A stretch of DNA of 64,000 nucleotides, from positions 1 to 64,000 of the forward strand of contig CAZKFR010000014.1 in assembly GCA_964552015.1 (NCBI GenBank), given 5' to 3'. Positions 26,136-34,652 of this stretch are shown here, piece after piece. Both the position numbers and the translations under genes were made by a program. The notes beneath the pieces are model-generated. The model was given only the letters and a program-made list of their open reading frames with translations. It had not been told where the DNA came from and did no database searches. This DNA is from Rhodocaloribacter sp964552015 (GTDB lineage Bacteria; Bacteroidota; Rhodothermia; Rhodothermales; ISCAR-4553). Position 1 is the first letter of the stretch. Each line of letters starts with the position of its first letter.

Positions 26136-27443
26136 TCAGGGGGCCAGGGGAGAGGGGAGCCGAGGGGTGGGTGGGGGGCCGGGCGACGAAGCCGCCAGCA
26201 ACGGACGCTGAAGGTCCAGGCGCGGGAGCATCGCGTCCCGGTAGGCCTCGAACGCGGCCCGGAACGCCGGCCGGATGGGCTCCGAGGAGGGAAACTCCTC
26301 GCGCAGGTGGTTGACCTGCTGGCCGTTCTTCCAGAAACGGTAGCACACGTGCGGTCCGGTGGCCAGGCCGGTGCTCCCCACGTACCCGATGATGTCGCCC
26401 TGCCGGACCCGCACGCCCGGTCGGATGCCCTTCGCGATGCGCGACATGTGCAGGTACCCGGTCGTGTACGTCCCGTTATGCCGGATCTTGACGTAGTTGC
26501 CGTTATAGCGGGCGTACCGGGCCTCGAGGACGACGCCGTCACCCGTGGCGCGGATGGGCGTCCCGGTGGGGGCGGCATAGTCCGTGCCCAGGTGTGCCTT
26601 GTAGCGCTTCTGTACGGGGTGAAAACGCCGCAGGTTGTACCGCGAACTGATCCGTGCGTATTTGACCGGCGACATCAGGAAGGCTTTGCGCAGGCTGTTT
26701 CCCTCCTCGTCGAAGTAATCGACATGGCCGTCCTGCTCGAAGCGAAAGGCCAGGTAGTCGCGTCCGGCGTGCGTGAAGCGTGCGGCCCGGATAGCGCCGA
26801 TGCCGACCGGCTGCCCGTCCACCTGACGTTCCTCGTAGATCACCGTGAAGGCGTCGTTTTTCTGGATGCGGTAGAAGTCGATCTGCCAGGCATAGACCTC
26901 CGACAGTTCGACCGCCAGCGCCGGATCGACGCCCTGTTCGGCCAGGGTCTCATAGAGCGAACGGGTAATGACGCCACGGACGGTGCGCTCGACCGAGGTG
27001 ACGGGACGCTCCCGCGTGTAGACACGGACCGAATCGCCCAGTTCGAAGACGACGTAGTGGATGGCGTCCTGTTCATAGACGAGATAACGCGGGGTGCCGA
27101 GCGAATCGTCCAGGTACAGCCGGTAGGGGCGCCCGGCCCGGAGGTGACGACGCACATCAAAGACGGGACGGGCCTGCTCGGCGGCACGGACGATGGTGGG
27201 ATACGGCACGGCATGCGGCGCCAGCAAGTCCGTGAAGGTGGCATGACGACGGACGCGGCCCTCAACCGTCCGGTAGATGCCTGCCTCGATGCCATATTCG
27301 TCCACTTCCGGGACCGGCGATGGCTGCGTTATCTCGGCGGGCTCCCTAGACGTCGCACGGGGCTGGCGCCCGAACTGTACGACGGCAGCGACCAGAAGCA
27401 GGACCGCCAGGACGGGAAGGAAGCGTCGGGTGATGGACCGCAT
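26136..27443 (-). CDS. M23 family metallopeptidase (murein DD-endopeptidase), membrane-anchored
   Basis: The 435-residue protein has an N-terminal signal anchor (9-24), an OapA/LysM-like middle region (about 55-225) and a C-terminal M23 (LytM) domain (about 280-385). Zinc and catalytic residues are seen in HLGTD (H284, D288), YLHMS (H332) and GPHVCYRF (H365). The usual second His of the HxH motif is Cys367 here, a change I believe is common in Bacteroidota homologues, so the enzyme is probably active with a Cys ligand. A good promoter lies 57 bp upstream. The STING-like gene is upstream in the same direction. Confidence 0.92.
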   Translation of the reverse strand: MRSITRRFLPVLAVLLLVAAVVQFGRQPRATSREPAEITQPSPVPEVDEYGIEAGIYRTVEGRVRRHATFTDLLAPHAVPYPTIVRAAEQARPVFDVRRHLRAGRPYRLYLDDSLGTPRYLVYEQDAIHYVVFELGDSVRVYTRERPVTSVERTVRGVITRSLYETLAEQGVDPALAVELSEVYAWQIDFYRIQKNDAFTVIYEERQVDGQPVGIGAIRAARFTHAGRDYLAFRFEQDGHVDYFDEEGNSLRKAFLMSPVKYARISSRYNLRRFHPVQKRYKAHLGTDYAAPTGTPIRATGDGVVLEARYARYNGNYVKIRHNGTYTTGYLHMSRIAKGIRPGVRVRQGDIIGYVGSTGLATGPHVCYRFWKNGQQVNHLREEFPSSEPIRPAFRAAFEAYRDAMLPRLDLQRPLLAASSPGPPPTPRLPSPLAP

Positions 27444-27499
27444 GGGACACGATCAGGCATGGGGTGAAGAACGTCGGGCAAGGCGTTCGGCCTCGGGCA

Positions 27500-27532
27500 C
27501 GAATATAGCCTCTGTTATCCATGATCGGCAAA
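27500..27532 (-). promoter_or_regulatory. Bacteroidota-type promoter of the M23 gene
   Basis: On the minus strand TTTG (27532-27529) is followed after 21 bp by TATATTCG (27507-27500), a 5-of-6 match to the -7 consensus TAnnTTTG. It lies 57 bp before the ATG at 27443. It would allow the peptidase to be made independently of the STING-like gene. Confidence 0.5.
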
Positions 27533-27581
27533 ACACGACGCGACCAAACGGACCGGGGGCGTGAAAATGGCCGGAAAAAAG

Positions 27582-28265
27582 TCAGCGGGGTTCCGGGTCG
27601 GGGATGCCGGCGGTGGTGAAGTGGAGGCGAATCCGGTTGTTGCGACCGTAGGAGGAAGAACGGTACAGGGCTTCGAGTTCTTTCTTGAAGCGGGGATATT
27701 CTTCGTTTTCCCGTTTCAGCCAGAGGGGTGTTTCGGCAGCGCGCTCCGGGTCGAGGGTAGAGCCCGGTTCGGCCTGTTGCCGGGCTTCGGTATAAAAATA
27801 TTCCGTTAGCGCTTTCAGCGTGCCGGGCGTATCCTCCAGATGCAGCCCCTCATCGCTATCGTCCCGGCGCAGGCGGATGCCGAGATCCCTGAGATCATGC
27901 GGTCGGTCGAGCACGACGGGATCACCTTGCTCCCGCATCCGGTGTTCGAGGCGGTTCAGGTGGCCGAAGGTCAGTCGGTCAGGAAAGTGGAGGGTAATAC
28001 GGGTGTGGTCAGGATCGTAGGGGATGGGCTGACCGGAGGACTGGGATTTGAGGAGGGCTCGCTGCGTGAGTCCTTCGAGCAGAGGAGCCAGGAAGTTGTA
28101 GAAATACCCTTTGGCCAGGGCCGTACCGAGCGAGCGTGCATCGGCCAGTTCGGCCTTCGTCTCCCGGACGATCCGGTTGGCCCGGCGGCGAAACATGTCG
28201 AGGGCCAGACTGACGATGGTCAGGCCACTCACGGTCATCGCCAGCAGGGTCTCTATGAGAGACAT
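27582..28265 (-). CDS. Prokaryotic STING-like cyclic-dinucleotide receptor with one N-terminal membrane helix
   Basis: The 227-residue product (start MSLIETLLAM at 28265) has one hydrophobic helix (about 7-25) followed by RRR, then a soluble domain. The domain matches my memory of bacterial STING: TALAKGYFYNFLAPLLEGL (48-66) corresponds to TALAIGYYNSFI in a TIR-STING, TRITLHFPDRL (88-98) to its VDVVIPETL strand, HLEDTPGTLKAL (142-153) to HLLDIPSTLSTI, and NNRIRLHFTT (209-218) to the last strand. D145 and T149 have the same 4-residue spacing as the nucleotide-contacting Asp/Thr pair. Bacterial STINGs bind c-di-GMP in CBASS defence. No CD-NTase gene lies in this window. Family by reading only, no search run. 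Confidence 0.8.
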   Translation of the reverse strand: MSLIETLLAMTVSGLTIVSLALDMFRRRANRIVRETKAELADARSLGTALAKGYFYNFLAPLLEGLTQRALLKSQSSGQPIPYDPDHTRITLHFPDRLTFGHLNRLEHRMREQGDPVVLDRPHDLRDLGIRLRRDDSDEGLHLEDTPGTLKALTEYFYTEARQQAEPGSTLDPERAAETPLWLKRENEEYPRFKKELEALYRSSSYGRNNRIRLHFTTAGIPDPEPR

Positions 28266-28298
28266 GGGGTTGTAAATAAGATGGATGGGGCGGCGGGT

Positions 28299-28328
28299 CA
28301 AGGTAGGGCGGGGCGTGACGCCGTGCAA
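28299..28328 (-). promoter_or_regulatory. Candidate promoter of the STING-like gene
   Basis: On the minus strand TTG (28328-28326) and TACCTTG (28305-28299) are 20 bp apart, as in the Bacteroidota -33/-7 layout, and lie 34-63 bp before the start. It is the best-formed of the TAnCTTG elements. Confidence 0.4.
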
Positions 28329-28364
28329 TGGGACGTTGCGTTTTTCTGTTCAGCGACGATCCCG

Positions 28365-28371
28365 TATCTTG
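28365..28371 (+). promoter_or_regulatory. TATCTTG, candidate -7 element of the dehydrogenase gene
   Basis: TATCTTG lies 42 bp before the ATG at 28413, with a T-rich run (28341-28345) about 20 bp further up. A second copy, TAGCTTG, is at 28382-28388, nearer to the start. Confidence 0.35.
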
Positions 28372-28412
28372 CGCCGCCCGGTAGCTTGCACAGAAAAAAG
28401 AGCGATACGTTC

Positions 28413-29378
28413 ATGGCACGTATTGTCATTACACGACCCGTTCCTGAAGCCGGCATTGCGGAGCTACGCAAGGCCCATGAGGTAACCGTACACGATCTGG
28501 GGCCGGATTCGGGCGGTGACGAGGAGGGTATCCTGGCCGTTGCCCGGGAGGCCGATGCACTCATTTCCATGCTGGACAACCCGCTGACGGCCCGTGTCAT
28601 GGCGGGGTGCCCACGGTTGAAGGTCATCGCGCAGTACGCCGTAGGGTACGACAACATCGACCTGCAGGCGGCGCGGGCACGCGGCATTGTGGTCACCCAC
28701 ACGCCGGGCGTGCTGACCGAGGCCACGGCCGATTTCACGATGGCCCTCATGCTGGCGCTGGCGCGGAGGCTGCCCGAGGCCGAGCGGTACGTACGGGCGG
28801 GCCGCTTTCGCCGGTGGGAAGCAACGACCCTGCTGGGTATGGAACTGCGTGGCAAGACGCTGGGCATCGTCGGGCTGGGGCGCATCGGGGCCGCCGTGGC
28901 CCGCCGGGCGCTGGGCTTCGGGATGCAGGTCGTTTACTACAACCGGCGGCGGGCCAATCCGACCGTGGAGCGGATGGCCTGTGCACGGTTCGTCCCGCTG
29001 GAGACGCTGCTGGCCGAGAGTGATGTGGTCTCGTTGCATTGCCCGCTCAATGCCGAGAGCCGCCACCTGATCGACGCGGCGGCGCTGGCACGGATGAAGC
29101 CCACGGCGCTGCTCGTCAACACGGCCCGGGGGGCGGTGGTGGACGAGGCGGCGCTCGTCGAGGCGCTGCGGGCGGGCCGCCTGGCCGGTGCCGCCCTCGA
29201 TGTGTTCGAGCACGAGCCCGCGATTCACCCCGGCCTGCTCGAACTCGACCGGGTGGTGCTGGCGCCGCACCTGGCCAGTGCCACGACCGAGACACGCACC
29301 GAGATGGCCCGCATGTGTGCCCGCGCGGTGATGGCCGTCCTCGAGGGCGAGGAAAAGATCCCGTATCGCCTCGTCTGA
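28413..29378 (+). CDS. D-2-hydroxyacid dehydrogenase (glyoxylate/hydroxypyruvate reductase type)
   Basis: The 321-residue protein starts MARIVITRPVPEAGIAELRK. It has the substrate-domain motif IAQYAVGYDNIDLQAARARG, the NAD(P)-binding GIVGLGRIGAAVARRA (about 150-165) and the catalytic set: Arg in VNTARGAVVDEAALVEAL, Glu in DVFEHEPAI and His in LAPHLASATTETR. NRRRANP after the second strand (Arg residues at the cofactor 2'-phosphate site) suggests NADP preference. It resembles GyaR/GhrB glyoxylate-hydroxypyruvate reductases; the exact substrate is open. It is divergent from the STING-like gene across 147 bp and ends at a strong terminator. Confidence 0.9.
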   Translation: MARIVITRPVPEAGIAELRKAHEVTVHDLGPDSGGDEEGILAVAREADALISMLDNPLTARVMAGCPRLKVIAQYAVGYDNIDLQAARARGIVVTHTPGVLTEATADFTMALMLALARRLPEAERYVRAGRFRRWEATTLLGMELRGKTLGIVGLGRIGAAVARRALGFGMQVVYYNRRRANPTVERMACARFVPLETLLAESDVVSLHCPLNAESRHLIDAAALARMKPTALLVNTARGAVVDEAALVEALRAGRLAGAALDVFEHEPAIHPGLLELDRVVLAPHLASATTETRTEMARMCARAVMAVLEGEEKIPYRLV

Positions 29379-29392
29379 ACGCCGGGAAACGG

Positions 29393-29506
29393 GGCTGCCT
29401 TTGCCACCGGAGGAGCCGTCGCGCGAGGGTGCCTGTCGGTTACGATTCCCCCCGACCTCGCACGGGCCGTTCTCCGGCGGCAAAGGCAGCCGCTCCTTTT
29501 CGTTTG
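29393..29506 (+). terminator. Long inverted-repeat terminator between convergent genes
   Basis: GGCTGCCTTTGCC (29393-29405) pairs perfectly with GGCAAAGGCAGCC (29479-29491). CCGGAG/CTCCGG inside extends the stem, with an about 60-base loop. CTCCTTTTCGTTTGC follows on the plus strand. It lies 14 bp after the dehydrogenase stop and 20 bp before the stop of the opposing gene, so it may serve both. Confidence 0.65.
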
Positions 29507-29511
29507 CGTTC

Positions 29512-30936
29512 TCAGAGATGGAGGTTGATGAGCGAGAGGGCGACGACGTAGCGCCCGCCGGCCCCCATCACATCGGACTTCGGTGTGGCGGCGACGCTGA
29601 GACCGAGCTCATAGACCGGGGTACGGAGGCCCAGGCCGACGCCTAGCGTCATCGCTCCGTCGCCGCCGAGGCGCACGCCGGCCCGCAGGGGCACCGGACC
29701 CAGCCGGTACTCGCCGCCGGTATAGACCGAGGGCTTCCGGGTCAGGTTGCCCGGCGCTTCGTTCAGCGCCACCGAGAGGCCCATGTTCACCGTGGCGCGA
29801 CCGTGGTACCAGGCCGTACCAAAGTGGAGGGCCGTCGGCAGAGGGCTCGAAAAGCTGCCGTACACACGCTCAACTTCATCGTAGGCGTCCCGGGCGAGGC
29901 TGTCGAGTACCGATTCCGCATAGCGCCCGAAGTCCCCGTCGAACTCCCGGTCGATACGGTCCTGGTTCAACGTGAGGCCTTCGAACCGGAAGGTCGTGTT
30001 GACCGGGGTGACGGTCTGGGCGTCCCTGTTCCAGGCGATCTGGCCGAGGTCGGTCAGCGAGGCGGCCACGAGCACGCCGGGGGCGGCCACGTAGGTGATG
30101 CCCACATCCGCGCCGAAGCCGGTGCCGGCCTGCGAGCCGAACGGGTTGGTAAACGCTACGTCGGCAAAGGGGTCGTCCGCGAACAGGTCGAAGGCATCGA
30201 AGACATCCCGGCTGAAGGAGCCGGCGGCCCGGGCCGTGTAGTCATACACGTGCTCGACGACGTCGTCGCTGACGGACACGGTAGAGGTGAAGCGGGTATC
30301 GGTGAAGCTGTGGCCGAGGACCACCTTCGGGGCGAGGCCCACGAAGAGACGGTCGAAGCGGTACGTGAAAGCCACCGTGAGGTCGGTCATGTTCAGCGCC
30401 TGCATGCTGGCATTGACGGGAAGGTCGCGGTTTTCACCCGTGCCCCGCAGCAGCAGGTCGAACCAGCCCCGGCTCAGGCCGACCTGGTTAAAGGATCGCG
30501 TGCGTACGGCCAGGCCCAGCGCCCACGAGCCTCCCCGGTAGGTGAGGGCCAGGGGGACCACGTCGGCGTGGAGCCCGGCGCGGCGCAACGTTGTCGCCCC
30601 GGTGCTGCCGAACCAACCGTCGAGCATCTGGACGACCTCACCGTCGCTCAGGGTGCGGCCGGAGGCGAGGTACTCGTTGTAGTAATGGAACTGGAGCAGG
30701 TCGCCGCCCGTGAAGGCCCGGGTGTTGCCGAGAGAAAGGACGACGCGCGCACCCCGATCGGTGAAAAGCAGGTTGGCCGGGTTGAAATGGATAGCGTCGT
30801 TGTCACGCACGAAGGCGGGGCCGCCGCCGGCGGTGGCCAGCGAGGCCACGCCACGGGTTTCCACCTGGGCACGGCTCCCCGGAGCCATCGCCGCCATCAT
30901 CATGGCAGCGACAAGAAGGATCCTGGTGTGTCGCAT
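29512..30936 (-). CDS. Outer-membrane beta-barrel protein, DUF5723/PorV-like
   Basis: The 474-residue protein starts with the signal peptide MRHTRILLVAAMMMAAMAPG (cleavage near SRAQ). The mature part begins with GVASLATAGGGPAFVRDNDAIHFNPANLL, the N-terminal pattern of FadL/OmpP1-like and DUF5723 barrels in Bacteroidota, followed by alternating amphipathic strands to the C-terminus (GRYVVALSLINLHL, aromatic-poor end). It follows the large lipoprotein gene by 42 bp on the same strand, so both are probably one unit. The transported or bound substrate is unknown. Confidence 0.75.
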   Translation of the reverse strand: MRHTRILLVAAMMMAAMAPGSRAQVETRGVASLATAGGGPAFVRDNDAIHFNPANLLFTDRGARVVLSLGNTRAFTGGDLLQFHYYNEYLASGRTLSDGEVVQMLDGWFGSTGATTLRRAGLHADVVPLALTYRGGSWALGLAVRTRSFNQVGLSRGWFDLLLRGTGENRDLPVNASMQALNMTDLTVAFTYRFDRLFVGLAPKVVLGHSFTDTRFTSTVSVSDDVVEHVYDYTARAAGSFSRDVFDAFDLFADDPFADVAFTNPFGSQAGTGFGADVGITYVAAPGVLVAASLTDLGQIAWNRDAQTVTPVNTTFRFEGLTLNQDRIDREFDGDFGRYAESVLDSLARDAYDEVERVYGSFSSPLPTALHFGTAWYHGRATVNMGLSVALNEAPGNLTRKPSVYTGGEYRLGPVPLRAGVRLGGDGAMTLGVGLGLRTPVYELGLSVAATPKSDVMGAGGRYVVALSLINLHL

Positions 30937-30978
30937 GGTTCAATCTGAGGTTGGACGTGGGCGGTGGTCCGGGTAGCA

Positions 30979-33762
30979 TCAGCGTGTGCCGACGTCGACC
31001 TGGAAGCGGAAGTTGCCCTGCAGGCTCAGGCGGACGGTATCGCTGGCACGGAGGCGGATCGTCTCGCGCTCCGGCGCCGTCTCCAGGTCGAGTTGGAGGC
31101 GAATCTGGCGACCCCGGGCCAGGGCACGGAGCTGGTTCTCATCCAGCGTCAGCTCGGCCAGGCCGTTGCGGGGTTCGGCGGCCGTTCCATCGTCGCCTGT
31201 CGTGGCGGCGTCGAGACGCAGCGGGGCAGCCGTTTCGGCCGGCAGGACGGTCACGACCTCACCCAGCTCGTCGAGCACCTCCAGGCGGGCCTTCAGGCCG
31301 AGCGGCAGCCCGTTTGCGTACTGGAGCCGGAGCGTGGCCTCCTCGACCCGGAGATCCTTCTCCGGTGCCGTCAGGTCGTTCACATCGGACAGGTCCGCGT
31401 CCACCTCTTTGCGGAAGGTGACGTCGCCGGCGAGCTGAAGAGGCACGGTCGCGCCGATGGCGGCCTCGAACTCGAAGGGCTCGGCCAGGATGGCATGGCC
31501 GCCCCCGGCCTGCACGATGGCCTTACCGGCATACCGGATCCGGTCCGGCAGGGCGCTGATGAAATCATCCACGTTCGAGTTCTCGGCGTTCAGGATCACC
31601 GTCCGGGTGACCGTTTTACCCGGGGTGGAAGCGCCCTCGATCCGGAAGTGGATCAGTTGTTCGGGGCGTGCCGGGACGCCGCCCACGAGGAAGTCGTCGG
31701 CCAGCGTGTCGGTCGGTGGGACGGCATGCTCACCTCGGCCGCTCAGGAAGACCTGCTCCCCGTCCGGGGTGAGGCCCACGAGCACGGCGTAGAGGTCCAG
31801 GTCGGTCGTGACGTTGGTCCGGATGGTGAAGGTGAACGCACTCCCTTTCAGTTGCAGGCCCTCGAAGTCTTCGGCGGCCAGGTCGGCGAGGTCATCGAGG
31901 GTACTGACTTCGGCCTCGGCATCATCGAGCACGTCGAGGCGCCCGTCGTCGTTGGCATCCGGAGTCACGGCCACGCTGAAGGGCTTGACGTAGCCCGCCA
32001 CCTCGGTGGGCTGGAGGTCGACGACCTGCAGGTTGGCCTGGATCTGATCGCTGGCCGTCAGTTCGCGCGTGGCGCTGGTGGTCTCGCTGGTGGCGTGGAT
32101 GTAGTACGTGAGCCGGTTGCCGGTCGGGTATACGCGCACGTCCTTCAGGTCGATGGCCACCTGGCGGGGCCCTTCCTGGCGTTCGAGCCGGCGGAACTTG
32201 TTCGCCGAGGGCTGGTCCTGCAGGCCCTGGAAGCAGATGACCAGCGAATCCTCGGGCCGGTAGGGCGGGCGGCGCAGGCCCGGGATGCTGATGTCGACCC
32301 GTTCGAGCGTCAGGTCCATCCCGTTGATGAGGTCCGCGATCCGGAGCGTCCCCTTCTTGAGCGTCACGAAATCCTGGTCGGACGAGAACTCCACTTCGTC
32401 GATGTCCAGGTCGATGCTTCCCCTGGAGGTGAACGTTTCGGCCTGCGGCTGGAACAGCAGGCGCTCGATCTCCACCTCGCCGTCGAAGGTGAAAGAAAGC
32501 CCCTGGCTGGCCGTCAGGGTAGCCGGAGCGGTCGTGCCATCGCTGGAGGCATGGACGTTCATGGTGAGACGGGTCCCGATCGGGGTGCCGCCGAGATCGA
32601 GCGGGACGGCAACCGTCTCGCCGGCGGGAACGAGCGGGCCCGGTGCCGAGAACAGCAGCGATCCGGCCGGGAATTCGGCCACGGCATCCACGTTCCGGGC
32701 TTCGATGACATCCAGGCGTACCGGGAACGGCAGCGTGTTCGTCACACGGAGGGTGGCCTGTCCGGTCCGGGTCACCATGCCGGTGAAGGTGACGTCCTTG
32801 GCGGTCACGTCGAGTTCGGAGGAGGATACATCCATGTCGGGCTGGGCGGGCACGCTTTCCACTTCCGTTTCGCCATAGCGAAGGGGTTCGAGGAGGGTGC
32901 GCAGGCGTACGCTTCCCGGGTCGGCCGTGAGCGGTGCCGTGGAGCCGTTGGCGCCCACGTCGAGCCGGTACGTCAGGTCGTTGGCATCGAGGCGCTGCCC
33001 CGCAACGCTGATGCGGGTCGTGGCCCGACTGCCGGACGCCACGAAGCCGAAGGAGCCCGTCCCCACGACGTTGCCGTCCTGAAGGAGGGTGACGCTCGCC
33101 GGCCGGCCGGCGTCCTGCGCCGAGGTCAGCGTCTCCGGCCGGTCATTGATCAGTTCGAGCACGAAGGCGTTCATGCCGTCGGTTTCCGTCGTGAAGCGAA
33201 CGGCACGAAGGCGCACGTTCTCCAGCGAAACCAGGTTCACCTTGGGCGGGACGAGGAAGTTGGGTACGGTGACGTCCGTGGTCGTCTCGCCCGGGGCGGG
33301 GACCACGGGCACCTCGGATGAGAGCTCCGGCGGCAGGGCCGGGTCGTCCGGGGAGAGCGTGAAGACCCCCAGTTCGTTCGTGTAGCCGGCCGAAAACGCC
33401 TGGGTGCCCAGTTCGCCAATGGAGACGGACAGGCCCACCGGTGCCACGTCCACCTCCGGCAGCACCTCATCCAGGTCACCCAGGTTGAAGTCATTCACGT
33501 TCTGAACGATGTACACCGAATGATCCGAACCGTCCACGTCGAACACCCCGCTGAACGTGTCGTCCGTGGTGTCGATGAGGGCTTCCCGGCCCTGGGCATC
33601 CGGCCCCAGGAAGACGAACGTCTTGTCGAAGATCAGAGGCGCTCGCACATCGGGCGAGAAGGAGAAGTCCGGTGCCGACGTTGGAAGATCGCAGGCACTG
33701 AGCAGGAGAAGTGACAGGATCGCAAGCCTTTTCAGAGGGCAAGACAGGCCAGACAGCTTCAT
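30979..33762 (-). CDS. Large hypothetical lipoprotein, repeated beta-sandwich character
   Basis: The 927-residue product has a lipoprotein signal with lipobox LLSAC (Cys at about 24) followed by DLPTSAPDF. The rest is a succession of beta-rich stretches with recurring phrases such as VTRTGQATLRVTNTLPFPV and TARRVTRTVILNAENSN-like sentences, resembling Ig/adhesin-like domains, and one DANDDGRLDVLDD dockerin-like loop (about 650). No family was recognised. It is encoded directly upstream of the barrel protein and may act with it at the outer membrane. Start at 33762 is supported by the signal peptide. Confidence 0.75.
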   Translation of the reverse strand: MKLSGLSCPLKRLAILSLLLLSACDLPTSAPDFSFSPDVRAPLIFDKTFVFLGPDAQGREALIDTTDDTFSGVFDVDGSDHSVYIVQNVNDFNLGDLDEVLPEVDVAPVGLSVSIGELGTQAFSAGYTNELGVFTLSPDDPALPPELSSEVPVVPAPGETTTDVTVPNFLVPPKVNLVSLENVRLRAVRFTTETDGMNAFVLELINDRPETLTSAQDAGRPASVTLLQDGNVVGTGSFGFVASGSRATTRISVAGQRLDANDLTYRLDVGANGSTAPLTADPGSVRLRTLLEPLRYGETEVESVPAQPDMDVSSSELDVTAKDVTFTGMVTRTGQATLRVTNTLPFPVRLDVIEARNVDAVAEFPAGSLLFSAPGPLVPAGETVAVPLDLGGTPIGTRLTMNVHASSDGTTAPATLTASQGLSFTFDGEVEIERLLFQPQAETFTSRGSIDLDIDEVEFSSDQDFVTLKKGTLRIADLINGMDLTLERVDISIPGLRRPPYRPEDSLVICFQGLQDQPSANKFRRLERQEGPRQVAIDLKDVRVYPTGNRLTYYIHATSETTSATRELTASDQIQANLQVVDLQPTEVAGYVKPFSVAVTPDANDDGRLDVLDDAEAEVSTLDDLADLAAEDFEGLQLKGSAFTFTIRTNVTTDLDLYAVLVGLTPDGEQVFLSGRGEHAVPPTDTLADDFLVGGVPARPEQLIHFRIEGASTPGKTVTRTVILNAENSNVDDFISALPDRIRYAGKAIVQAGGGHAILAEPFEFEAAIGATVPLQLAGDVTFRKEVDADLSDVNDLTAPEKDLRVEEATLRLQYANGLPLGLKARLEVLDELGEVVTVLPAETAAPLRLDAATTGDDGTAAEPRNGLAELTLDENQLRALARGRQIRLQLDLETAPERETIRLRASDTVRLSLQGNFRFQVDVGTR

Positions 33763-34141
33763 GAGTCCGGTGCGATGGATGGGACGTACTCTCGAGCGAA
33801 GGGGGGAAGGGTGCAGGAAGGATCGGCCGATGGAGGATTTTTTTAAGCACCGGTTGCTCGGGCGCGAACATCGCCGGCGGTGTGGTTGCTAACAGGAGCG
33901 TCCAGCATCGTCGACAGGGTGTCAGGGGCGGGGCCTTGCCGCCGGCCCGGAACATGGCGGATCGGGTCTGAGCCGGTGAACAGGGAGGGACATCCGGTCA
34001 TTCCGGTGTCTTCGTGCCCATCATTGGCGCGAGCGGTTCGCTTTTTGCTAACTTGAGGGCCGGTCGTCAGGGTGGGGCAGGTGCCGGCCACGCCGGTCCA
34101 CGGTATGATGCGCCCCGCCGGATGCGAAAACCGATTCGCTC
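33763..34141. other. 379-bp divergent intergenic region
   Basis: This stretch separates the lipoprotein gene (minus) and the DUF4783-like gene (plus). It holds a T-run near 33838-33846, a TTG (34024-34026) and a TAACTTG (34049-34055) 22 bp apart as a possible promoter for the plus-strand gene. The open frames crossing it are of unlikely composition. Nothing else was recognised. Confidence 0.5.
34049..34055 (+). promoter_or_regulatory. TAACTTG, candidate -7 element of the DUF4783-like gene
   Basis: TAACTTG with TTG 22 bp upstream (34024-34026) lies 87 bp before the GTG start at 34142. It fits the TAnCTTG set in this window. Confidence 0.3.
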
Positions 34142-34555
34142 GTGAGAACACTTCTGTCATTCCTCATCCTCGCCTGGCTGGGGATCCCCCCGGGCCAGGT
34201 CCTCGCGCAGACGCGTGGGGCGGGCCTCTTGCAGGTCCTTGAGGAAGCCTTCGGTCGGGGTGATGTAGAGGCCCTGATCGAGCGAGCGGCTCCCCGGGTC
34301 GAGATCGCTTTTTTCGAGCCGAGCCGGCCTTACAGCCAGGGGCAGGCGCGCTACGTGCTGAAGATGTTCTTCCGGGACTATCCGCCCCGGCGTTTCCGGT
34401 TGCGGGACTCGTACCGGACGCACAACGGCTGGTTGGCGGAGGGAGACTACTGGTATGGACGCCAGCGGGAGCCGTTGCGGGTGTACTTACGCTTACAACG
34501 GCGGGGAGCACGATGGGAACTCCGCGAGATCCTTGTGGAGGAGGGTGTGAAATGA
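34142..34555 (+). CDS. Exported DUF4783-like small protein
   Basis: The 137-residue product starts with GTG and has a signal peptide (MRTLLSFLILAWLGIPPGQ, cleavage after LAQ). The mature domain of about 115 residues, with LLQVLEEAFGRGDVEALIERAA and YVLKMFFRDYPPRRFRL, has the NTF2/cystatin-like pattern of DUF4783 proteins of Bacteroidota. The function of this family is not known to me. The kinase gene begins about 100 bp downstream on the same strand. Confidence 0.8.
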   Translation: MRTLLSFLILAWLGIPPGQVLAQTRGAGLLQVLEEAFGRGDVEALIERAAPRVEIAFFEPSRPYSQGQARYVLKMFFRDYPPRRFRLRDSYRTHNGWLAEGDYWYGRQREPLRVYLRLQRRGARWELREILVEEGVK

Positions 34556-34652
34556 GCGGGATGCCGTTGCTGTCCGTGTGTGTCGTGGCTGCCCGGTATG
34601 TAGCTTCTTGGCCCGGGTCGCCTGCCCCCCCTCCTGCCCTGCGATCCGTACG

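Noticed and set aside
33843..34160. 105-codon minus-strand frame in the divergent intergenic region
   Set aside because: No ribosome binding site, no motif, unusual composition, and it overlaps the start of the DUF4783-like gene.
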